DNA of 64,000 nucleotides from positions 2,976,001 through 3,040,000 of the forward strand of contig JAXLZC010000001.1 in NCBI GenBank assembly GCA_046351095.1. Direction: 5' to 3'. The translations under genes were made by a program, and so were the position numbers. The stretch is from BQWY01 sp046351095 (GTDB lineage: Bacteria; Nitrospirota; Nitrospiria; Nitrospirales; Nitrospiraceae). This document shows positions 57,478 through 64,000 of the stretch, piece by piece (the stretch's first letter is position 1; each line of letters starts with the position of its first letter). The notes under the pieces are model-generated. The model was not told the DNA's origin, made no database searches, and saw only the letters and a program-made list of their open reading frames with translations.

Positions 57478-57932
57478 TGCAGGAATCGCGCGATCGCCGC
57501 TTTATGGCGGAGATCAACGTCATTCCGCTCGTGGACGTGGTGCTGGTGTTGCTCGTGATTTTTATGATCACGGCGCCCATGTTGTACCGCGGGATCGACA
57601 TCAAGTTGCCGAGTTCGGCCAGCAACACGATCAAGCCAGAAGCGCGGATGGTGTTGACGGTCGAAAAAGATCAGAAGTTGTACCTGGACAAGGATCCGGT
57701 GACCATCGCGCAGTTGGAGCGCCGCTTGCGCGCCGCGAAGGACGGCAACGCCGATATTTCGTTGTATCTGCGCGCCGACCGCGAGGTGCCCTACGGCATC
57801 GTGGTACAGGTAATGGACGGCGTGAAAAAAGCCGGTATCGAAAAACTCGGCATGGTGACCGAACCGACCGGCAGCGAGCGCGTTACGGACGAGTCCCCAA
57901 AAATCGGCGAACCGAAACGGCGTACGCCGTAG
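57474..57932 (+). CDS. tolR: TolR, inner-membrane proton-channel component
   Basis: 152 aa ExbD/TolR protein. One hydrophobic segment (about 18-38) contains the essential Asp in IPLVDVVLVLLVIFMITAPML (in part: IPLVDVVLVLLVIFM). The periplasmic domain follows (about 45-140). Longer than ordinary TolR by a few residues at the C-terminus. Start overlaps tolQ (ATGA). Confidence 0.93.
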   Translation: MMQESRDRRFMAEINVIPLVDVVLVLLVIFMITAPMLYRGIDIKLPSSASNTIKPEARMVLTVEKDQKLYLDKDPVTIAQLERRLRAAKDGNADISLYLRADREVPYGIVVQVMDGVKKAGIEKLGMVTEPTGSERVTDESPKIGEPKRRTP

Positions 57933-57964
57933 TCCCGGTCGCGCAGGTCGTTGTAGATTCCGGC

Positions 57965-59242
57965 ATGGCTGTACCTGCTCGCTCGACACACCCTGTGCTC
58001 TCGCTCGCGCTCACCTCGACGGCGGTCGCGCCGCCGGATTCGCGTACCGTCGGCCTTTCCGTCCTGTTGCATGCCGGAGTCGTGCTGTTGGCGCTGATCG
58101 CTTCGTGGAAATCCGCGAGCGAACGTCCGCTCGGCGCCGCCGTGCAGGTCTCGTTGATTACGCTGCCGCCTGCGCCGAAAACGACCGAGGTCAAAAGTCA
58201 GCCGACCAAGGCCCAGCCGCAACCGCAGCCGCAAAAAACGGAAACGCCGCCCGCGCCGCAACCGAAAGTCGAGTTGCCCAAGCCCGTGACGTTGCCGCAA
58301 CCGCCCGCGCCGCAGGCCGCTCCGAAGGCCGCACCAGCACCGGCTCCTGCGCCGCCGCCGATGCCGCTGCCTCCGGCGCCGACGATGACCGCGCCGAAAG
58401 CCGTCGCACCCGCACCGTCCGCGTTGCCGCCGATGCCGACGAGCGCCGCGCCCGAACGCCGGAACGCGCCGGACAATCCCTTGCGCGGCGCCTTAAAGGA
58501 TTTGTCGTTGCCGCATGACGCGCCGAGGTACGGCGAACTGGCTTCGGATAAGACATTGGGGAAAATTCCCGAGCCCGTTTCGAGGCCGAAACCGCAACCG
58601 ACGCAGGATCGGACGCGCCAAGACGTCGATTCGTTGCTGAGTAAGCTGCGGGTGCCCGATGCGCAGCGTGTCTCGCCGCCGCCTCCGCCGATCGAGCAGC
58701 CGACGCGCCGCGAACAACGGCCCTCGTTGGCCGACGACTATCAGCAGGAATTGGAACGCGAGCTGAAACGCGTGCAGCAAACGACGCCCGTTCAGCCGCA
58801 ACCACGCGAGTTCAGTACGTCCGATGTGAAGACAGCCAGCAGTCGTCCGTTGCCGTCGCCTCCGGCACCGACCGAATCCAAACCCACGCAGACGGCGAAA
58901 GCCGTGCAGACGCGGCCGGATACGGCGATCAAAGTGCCGGGGATGGGTGTCGGGTCGAATGCGTACTTGGGTATGGTACAGCGCCGCATCAGCGAATACT
59001 GGCAGGCACCGCCGGTGGACCTCTCCGCAGAATCGTTGGTGGTGATCGTGCGGTTCCGCCTTGCGCGCAGCGGCGCGGTGTCGAGCGTCGTCGTTGAGCA
59101 GAGTTCCGGCAACGACTACTTCGACTTGGCGGCGAAGCGGGCCGTGTTGAACGCGGATCCGTTACCGCCGTTTCCGAAAGAATTGACCGATTCCTATTAC
59201 GACGCACATTTTAGTTTCGTGGTTGGGGGGCAGATGGGATGA
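57965..59242 (+). CDS. tolA: TolA, TonB-like energy transducer
   Basis: 425 aa. One N-terminal membrane anchor (about 29-48), then a long Pro/Gln/Lys-rich spacer (60-300) that should reach across the periplasm, and a C-terminal TonB/TolA-like domain (about 330-425; YLGMVQRRISEYWQAP, VVIVRFRLARSGAVSSVVV). It connects TolQR with Pal and TolB at the outer membrane. The spacer is proline-rich, not the Ala/Lys helix of E. coli TolA. Overlaps tolB by 4 nt. Confidence 0.9.
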   Translation: MAVPARSTHPVLSLALTSTAVAPPDSRTVGLSVLLHAGVVLLALIASWKSASERPLGAAVQVSLITLPPAPKTTEVKSQPTKAQPQPQPQKTETPPAPQPKVELPKPVTLPQPPAPQAAPKAAPAPAPAPPPMPLPPAPTMTAPKAVAPAPSALPPMPTSAAPERRNAPDNPLRGALKDLSLPHDAPRYGELASDKTLGKIPEPVSRPKPQPTQDRTRQDVDSLLSKLRVPDAQRVSPPPPPIEQPTRREQRPSLADDYQQELERELKRVQQTTPVQPQPREFSTSDVKTASSRPLPSPPAPTESKPTQTAKAVQTRPDTAIKVPGMGVGSNAYLGMVQRRISEYWQAPPVDLSAESLVVIVRFRLARSGAVSSVVVEQSSGNDYFDLAAKRAVLNADPLPPFPKELTDSYYDAHFSFVVGGQMG

Positions 59243-60564
59243 GACGCGCACAAGGCATCGTGATCGCAGTCGGGTTGCTCGGGTTGGTCGGCGGCGCATT
59301 CATCTGGGATTCGCGCGCGACGGACGTCTTCCTCGAAGCGACCCGGCCGGATTTGCAAAAAATTCCCATCGGCGTCGTCGGGTTCAAGGGCGCGGCGGGC
59401 AGCGACTGGTTGGGCAGCCGTGTCGAGGAAGTGTTGAAGGCCGACTTGCGGCGCTCGTTGGTGTTCTCGCTCGTCGATTTGCCGAGCATCGGGATCAAGG
59501 CGCGCGAGCTGAAGGGCGACGAAAAAGATGTGTTCCGCAAGGCGACGGACAATGGTGTGTCCGTGTTGGTCTGGGGCAACGCGACGACACGCGACCAGGG
59601 GAAGGACACGGAGGCGTTGCTCGATGGGTACGTGTACGACGGCGGCGCCAACGAAGTGATCAGCGGGAAGCGTTACGTCGGCACGAGCGGCGTCGCGCGG
59701 TTGATGGCGCATAAGTTCGCCGACGAGTTGGTCTTCCGCTACACGGGCGAGCAGGGCATCGCGCGGACAAAGATCGCCTACGTTGCCGAGCAAAAGGGCG
59801 CGCGCGAATTGTTCGTGATGGATTACGACGGGCACGATGCGCGGCAGGTGACCGCCGACGGCTATTTGAATCTGATGCCGCGCTGGTCCGCCGACCGTCG
59901 CTTCCTGATTTTTACGGCGTATCGCAGTCGGAACACGCAGGACATCGACATGATCGAGTTGGCCACCGGCAAACGCTGGACGCTCGTCTCGAAGAAGGGC
60001 TTGAACATCACGCCGTCCTTGTCGCCGGACGGAAATTTCCTCGCGTTTGCGTCGAGCGAAGACGGTAACTCGGAAATTTATAAGCAGGACACGCGGACGA
60101 AAGAATTTACGCGGCTGACGAACAATCCGGCCGGCGAGTTGTCCCCGACCTGGTCGCCGAACGGACGCGAGATCGCCTTCGTGTCGGACCGCAGCGGCTC
60201 GCCGCAGATTTATGTGATGAGCGCGGACGGCTCGAATCTCCGGCGTTTTACCTACGATGGAGACTATAATGCGGCGCCGGCCTGGTCGCCGAAGGGGAAT
60301 TGGATCGCCTACGTCTGCCGCACGGCCCGTCGCGAGTACAAAATCTGCGTCATGTCGCCCGACGGGCAGAAACGCGAGCAGGTGACGACCGGTCCCGGAC
60401 TCGACGATTCGCCGTCCTGGTCGCCCGACGGACGACACATCGTGTTCAGCAGCATCGTCGATGGAAAAAGCCATATCTATATGATAAATGCTGACGGAAA
60501 AGACGTGGAGCGCATCACGTTCGACGGCGGGCAAAACAGCTCGCCCGCGTGGTCGCCGACGTGA
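59239..60564 (+). CDS. tolB: TolB, periplasmic beta-propeller
   Basis: 441 aa. N-terminal signal sequence or anchor (1-30), a mixed alpha/beta domain (to about 165), and a six-bladed propeller of WSPDG-type repeats (MPRWSADRRFLIFTA, TPSLSPDGNFLAFAS, SPTWSPNGREIAFVS, APAWSPKGNWIAYVC, SPSWSPDGRHIVFSS). TolB binds Pal and signals to TolA. The start overlaps tolA. Confidence 0.94.
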   Translation: MRRAQGIVIAVGLLGLVGGAFIWDSRATDVFLEATRPDLQKIPIGVVGFKGAAGSDWLGSRVEEVLKADLRRSLVFSLVDLPSIGIKARELKGDEKDVFRKATDNGVSVLVWGNATTRDQGKDTEALLDGYVYDGGANEVISGKRYVGTSGVARLMAHKFADELVFRYTGEQGIARTKIAYVAEQKGARELFVMDYDGHDARQVTADGYLNLMPRWSADRRFLIFTAYRSRNTQDIDMIELATGKRWTLVSKKGLNITPSLSPDGNFLAFASSEDGNSEIYKQDTRTKEFTRLTNNPAGELSPTWSPNGREIAFVSDRSGSPQIYVMSADGSNLRRFTYDGDYNAAPAWSPKGNWIAYVCRTARREYKICVMSPDGQKREQVTTGPGLDDSPSWSPDGRHIVFSSIVDGKSHIYMINADGKDVERITFDGGQNSSPAWSPT

Positions 60565-60646
60565 TCCGCCGCTTTTGGCCTGCGCCCGTTCATGACCTGA
60601 TTTCGGAGGCGCCTGGCGCGCTTCCGCTCACCGGAGGACTCGATCT

Positions 60647-61450
60647 ATGAAGCCGTCCCTGCCCCTGCTCTGCCTCACGCTGGCCTTGAGTGGTGTTGCG
60701 CTCACGTTGTCCGGCTGCTCAAAAAAATCCGTGCAAGCCAGCTCCGGCGGCAAGTCCTCCGAAGCGGCGAAGCGCGCCGCGGGATTGGATTCCGGCAGCG
60801 TCGCCGACCAGACGGTCGGGGCGGGCAAGACGTTCGAGCCCGAGTACAGCACCAACGCGCCGAGCCTCTCCTTGTCCGACGGCGACATGAACGCCGGCCT
60901 GGGCAGCGGCGGCGGCAGCAGCCTTCCGCCGAGCAGCGAGCCGAGTGGAAGTTATGGCAGCAATTCGTTGAGCGGGCTCGACAGCGTGCGTCCCGGCGCA
61001 CCTCCGGCCGAGGAGCGGTTGGGCGGCGGCACGCTGATGGCCAAGGTGCAACCGAACGAATCCGCCGCGCGGCAGGCCGACGAACTCCGCGCCGAACAGA
61101 TGGCCGCCGCTGCGGTCGGCATGCGCGACGTGTTTTTTGGGTACGATAGTTGGCAGATCAACGAAGAGGGACGCCGGTCCTTAGTCGCCGACGCCGAATG
61201 GATCCGCGGCAATGCGAACGCGCTGGTGAAAATCGAAGGCCATTGCGACGAGCGCGGCACCGGCGCCTACAACTTGGTGCTCGGCGAAAAACGCGCCAAA
61301 GCCGTCCGTAACTATTTGGTGGAGTTGGGCGTGCCCGCGTCGCAGTTGACCGTGGTGTCGTACGGCAAAGAGCGGCCGTTCTGCATGGAGCGCGCGGAAA
61401 GCTGCTACCAGCAGAATCGGCGCGGCCACTTGGTGTTGCGGAAGAAGTAA
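60647..61450 (+). CDS. pal: Pal, peptidoglycan-associated lipoprotein
   Basis: 267 aa. Signal peptide with lipobox (TLSGC, Cys about 24). A long Ser/Gly-rich linker (30-155) leads to the OmpA-like peptidoglycan-binding domain (about 160-267) with VFFGYDSWQINEEG, IEGHCDERGTGAYNLVLGEKRAKAV (in part: GHCDERGTGAYNLVLGEKRA). GGAGG upstream. The linker is longer than in enteric Pal. Confidence 0.95.
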   Translation: MKPSLPLLCLTLALSGVALTLSGCSKKSVQASSGGKSSEAAKRAAGLDSGSVADQTVGAGKTFEPEYSTNAPSLSLSDGDMNAGLGSGGGSSLPPSSEPSGSYGSNSLSGLDSVRPGAPPAEERLGGGTLMAKVQPNESAARQADELRAEQMAAAAVGMRDVFFGYDSWQINEEGRRSLVADAEWIRGNANALVKIEGHCDERGTGAYNLVLGEKRAKAVRNYLVELGVPASQLTVVSYGKERPFCMERAESCYQQNRRGHLVLRKK

Positions 61451-61490
61451 CGGCAGTGCCGGTCGCGGCGACGCGACCGAGGAGATCTCC

Positions 61491-63149
61491 ATGACCATGC
61501 CGAACACAGTGTGGTTGCGACTGACCCTCTGCGGGACGGGGAGTGTCCTATTCTTGGCGCTCGGCGGGTGTTTGGCCCAACAGGCGGACCTCAAACAAAC
61601 CGACGTACAGCTGAAGAAGCAGATTCGGGAAGCGCGGGCCGAAATCGATCGTATGGTGAACGAGACGCGCGCGCGTCTGGGCGAAGACATTACGCAACTT
61701 CGCGAGCGCGAGCTGGCGGCGGTGCGCAACGATCTGGAGAAACGCGCGCACGACACCGATTCGCTCAAACATGGGCAGGACGATCTGCTGGCTCGACTGG
61801 ACGGCACGAAGCGCGAGTTGCGGGAACAGTCGAACCTGGTGGCGGGCGCACGCACCGAATTGAAGGCCGAGCAGGATCGCTTCCGCACCGAAATCAAATT
61901 GGAGCAAGAACGGTTGCGCGCCGATCAGGAACGGTTCCGGAACGATTTCCGTGACGCCGTGACGAAAGACCTCTCCAAGTTGTCCGGCGATTCGACGGCG
62001 CAAGTGGCGAAGCTCGGCGTACGTGCGGACGAGTTGTCCGCGCGCCTGTCCACGACGGAAAGTATTTTTAAGAAGGTCAACGACCGCCTGGAAGAACAGA
62101 ACCGCGACATGAAGGGCGCCGAACAGCGGTCCGCTGTGTTGACGCAGCGGTTGGAGGCGCAGGACAAGGCGCTCGGCGATGTACGGCAGGCCCTCGGGGA
62201 TTTTAAGCAGGTACTCGGCACGCTCGGCGACAAGATCGTCGCGCAGGATCGTGCGACGTCCGAAGTCTCCGGCACCGTCTCGAATACCAATGCGTCGTTG
62301 GGGAAGCGGGTCGAGCTGATCACGGGCGAGCTCAAGAACGTCACCCAACACATGAACGAGTCGAACAAGACCACCGCGCAACACCTGGACGAGGTGAACC
62401 GCAGCTTGGCGTCGCTCGCGAAGGCGTTGGAGACCGCGGGCGATAAGTTCGCGGCTCGTATCGAGGCGCAGGATCAGCGGCTCGAAAACATGACCAAGCA
62501 GGTGACCTGGTTGCAAGACGCCGCGAAGACGCTCGACACCGGCGGCGGCAAAACCGTCGCGCAGGTCGAGTCGCAAGAGCATCGCATCGAGCAGATGGGC
62601 AAACAGATCGAGTGGCTGCAAGAAGTCATCAAGCAGCGCGAAGGTCGGAGCGCGCCCGTCAGTACGCCCGCGCCGTCGGTCGCCCCCGCCGAGCAGCGGC
62701 AGCCGGTCGCCACCCTCTCGCGTCCGCCTGATGCGACGCCGAGTTTCTCCGGCCCGTCGGCTCGCGATACCGTGCGCGAGCGGTACGAGCAGTTGCTCGC
62801 GCGTATGCGCGAAGGCGACCTCGACAAGGCGCAGGAAGGCTTCATCGCCTTTTTGTCCGAACATCCGAATTCCGAATTGGCGCCGAACGCCCGGTTCTGG
62901 TTGGGCGAAGCGTACTACGGGAAAAAAGACTATCGACGTGCGATCGATTCGTACGAACGGGTGGAGCGAGACCACCCCAGCAGCGAGAAGGTGCCGGCCG
63001 CCTTGCTGAAAAAAGGGTATGCCTATCTCGCGCTCCGCGAAACGCAGCAAGCCTCGACCGTGTTCCAACAGGTCGTGTCACGGTACCCCAAAACGCAAGA
63101 GGCAGGAAAAGCGAATGACAAGTTGGCTCAACTCAAACGTGAACGATAA
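61491..63149 (+). CDS. Long coiled-coil lipoprotein with C-terminal TPRs (CpoB/YbgF-like)
   Basis: 552 aa. Signal peptide with lipobox (LALGGC, Cys about 25). Residues 30-400 are an almost unbroken coiled coil (for example RAEIDRMVNETRARLGEDI), followed by a Pro/Ser linker and three TPR-like repeats (about 425-545) including LAPNARFWLGEAYYGKKDYRRAIDSYERV (in part: FWLGEAYYGKKDYRRAID), the signature of CpoB/YbgF. The coiled coil is several times longer than in ordinary CpoB (about 260 aa). It sits where ybgF/cpoB normally is, after pal, and overlaps a second, ordinary CpoB-like gene. Confidence 0.83.
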   Translation: MTMPNTVWLRLTLCGTGSVLFLALGGCLAQQADLKQTDVQLKKQIREARAEIDRMVNETRARLGEDITQLRERELAAVRNDLEKRAHDTDSLKHGQDDLLARLDGTKRELREQSNLVAGARTELKAEQDRFRTEIKLEQERLRADQERFRNDFRDAVTKDLSKLSGDSTAQVAKLGVRADELSARLSTTESIFKKVNDRLEEQNRDMKGAEQRSAVLTQRLEAQDKALGDVRQALGDFKQVLGTLGDKIVAQDRATSEVSGTVSNTNASLGKRVELITGELKNVTQHMNESNKTTAQHLDEVNRSLASLAKALETAGDKFAARIEAQDQRLENMTKQVTWLQDAAKTLDTGGGKTVAQVESQEHRIEQMGKQIEWLQEVIKQREGRSAPVSTPAPSVAPAEQRQPVATLSRPPDATPSFSGPSARDTVRERYEQLLARMREGDLDKAQEGFIAFLSEHPNSELAPNARFWLGEAYYGKKDYRRAIDSYERVERDHPSSEKVPAALLKKGYAYLALRETQQASTVFQQVVSRYPKTQEAGKANDKLAQLKRER

Positions 63150-63936
63150 ACGGTCGCAGGGTGCGCATGGCGTGCAGACGGCAGCGGCCGTCACGCTGGC
63201 CCTCGTCGGGGCGGTGCTGGGCGGCTGCGCGAAACATTCCGACTTCGTGGATATCCGCGACGAACTGCGCACCGTCGTGAAGACGCAGGAGCAGGAACAG
63301 AAACGGCTGGAAGGTGTGCAGCGGCGTGTGCAGTCGCTCGAAGCGGTGCGCGAAAAGGACACGGATCCATCTCGGCAACGGATCGAAGATTTGATGGCGC
63401 GGGTGACTCGCCTCGAATCGAAAATCGCGAAGCTGGAAGAAAGTCCTGCGTCGAGCGGACGGACGGATGCTGCAACTCCGCCGCCTCCGGCGCGTCTGCC
63501 GAAACCTGCGCCGTCCGATGCGGCCGGGAGCGGTGGCGCCCTGTTGCCCGGTGTGCCGGGTTTGTCGCCGACTTCCGCGTTTAACTTGGCGTATAACGAT
63601 TATTTAAACGGCCGCTACGACATGGCCGTGACCGGCTTCCAGAAATTTACGAAAGATTTCCCGACTGCGTCGCTGGTGCCGAACGCGTATTACTGGCTCG
63701 GCGAGTCCTACTACAATCTGAAAGACTACGTACGTGCGATGCAGGCCTACGAGCAAGTCGTGGTCGAGCACCCGGCCAGCGAAAAGGTGGCGTCGGCCTT
63801 GTATAAGATCGGCATGTCCGCGTCCGAAACGGGCGATACCGGCAAGGCGCGGAAGTATTTGAAGCGCGTCATCGAAGAATTTGCCATGTCCGAAGAAGCC
63901 AAGCTCGCCAAGAGCAAGCTCGTCGAACTCCGATGA
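63115..63936 (+). CDS. cpoB: CpoB/YbgF-like Tol-Pal-associated lipoprotein
   Basis: 273 aa from ATG 63115 (AGGAAAA upstream), overlapping the preceding gene by 35 nt. Signal peptide with lipobox (VLGGC). A short coiled coil (about 50-100), a Pro-rich linker, and three TPR repeats (about 155-270; NLAYNDYLNGRYDMAVTGFQKF, in part: YNDYLNGRYDMAVTGFQKF; YYWLGESYYNLKDYVRAMQAYEQV in part: YYWLGESYYNLKDY). CpoB coordinates outer-membrane constriction with peptidoglycan synthesis through TolA. The gene ends 64 nt before the window edge; those bases hold nothing recognisable. Confidence 0.9.
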   Translation: MTSWLNSNVNDKRSQGAHGVQTAAAVTLALVGAVLGGCAKHSDFVDIRDELRTVVKTQEQEQKRLEGVQRRVQSLEAVREKDTDPSRQRIEDLMARVTRLESKIAKLEESPASSGRTDAATPPPPARLPKPAPSDAAGSGGALLPGVPGLSPTSAFNLAYNDYLNGRYDMAVTGFQKFTKDFPTASLVPNAYYWLGESYYNLKDYVRAMQAYEQVVVEHPASEKVASALYKIGMSASETGDTGKARKYLKRVIEEFAMSEEAKLAKSKLVELR

Positions 63937-64000
63937 GGTCCGCCGTCGTCTGCACACGGCAGGCGACGGATCGGCGCCTTTCTCGTCCGCAGGGAGCCGG

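Noticed and set aside
61548..63068. 506-codon open frame antisense to the long CpoB-like gene
   Set aside because: Mirror of a biased coiled-coil coding sequence; composition is atypical (Arg/Leu/His) and no domain is visible.

Overview
The window reads as a stretch of chromosome from a Gram-negative, high-GC, free-living bacterium. Evidence for an outer membrane is a complete Tol-Pal locus, several lipoproteins and an AmgK/MurU peptidoglycan-recycling pair. The phylum cannot be fixed by eye. The mix of GH57 hydrolase, DUF1015, DUF5069, PilZ, TtuA/TtuB-like proteins and many two-component regulators would suit Nitrospirota, Methylomirabilota or a deltaproteobacterial-type lineage, but that is a weak inference. 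No prophage, insertion sequence or CRISPR array was found. The accessory signals are two toxin-antitoxin pairs (HicBA, VapBC), a dispersed intergenic repeat family and an unusual dioxygenase operon.

Layout. 0-9.4 kb: a cut-off secreted protein, a MarC-family membrane protein, a CbpA-type DnaJ, a TtuB/TtuA-like tRNA-thiolation pair, GalT and a GH57 alpha-glucan hydrolase, VanZ-like, aldo/keto reductase and an NlpC/P60-like lipoprotein. 9.4-12.1 kb: an RhlE-type DEAD-box helicase with a long leader, then HicBA lying between two nearly identical hairpins. 12.4-18.6 kb: a tightly packed operon of an animal-haem-peroxidase/alpha-dioxygenase homologue, a lipoxygenase-like protein and a hybrid histidine kinase. 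This is the most unusual system in the window and looks like oxylipin production coupled to sensing. 18.7-24.5 kb: AmgK and MurU face a polyprenyl synthase - DUF1015 - NtrC-type regulator operon. 24.9-30.9 kb: glutamate synthase gltB-gltD. 31.2-33.7 kb: VapBC, then overlapping ada-alkB alkylation repair genes. 33.7-48.4 kb: mostly small secreted or regulatory proteins (HEAT repeats, DUF488, nitrilase, zinc ribbon, TolB-like propeller lipoprotein, PilZ, DUF5069, Ycf46-like AAA ATPase, glycosyltransferase, SUMF1-like protein with a coiled-coil lipoprotein, metallo-beta-lactamase hydrolase). 48.4-56.3 kb: a NarL-type two-component pair, trpS, an M50 protease, a TPR/LpoA-like binding protein and a XerC/XerD recombinase. 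56.4-63.9 kb: tRNA-Val and tRNA-Asp, then tolQ-tolR-tolA-tolB-pal followed by two different CpoB/YbgF-like TPR lipoproteins.

Two genome-wide habits show through. Several genes have a good -35/-10 promoter whose -10 box ends only 6-8 nt before the start codon and no Shine-Dalgarno, which points to leaderless mRNAs. Gene borders also carry a repeat family built from CAC(T/G)CAG heptamers or ATTCAACA-type units, often arranged as hairpins between convergent genes.

All identifications come from reading the sequence and recognising motifs; no database search was run.
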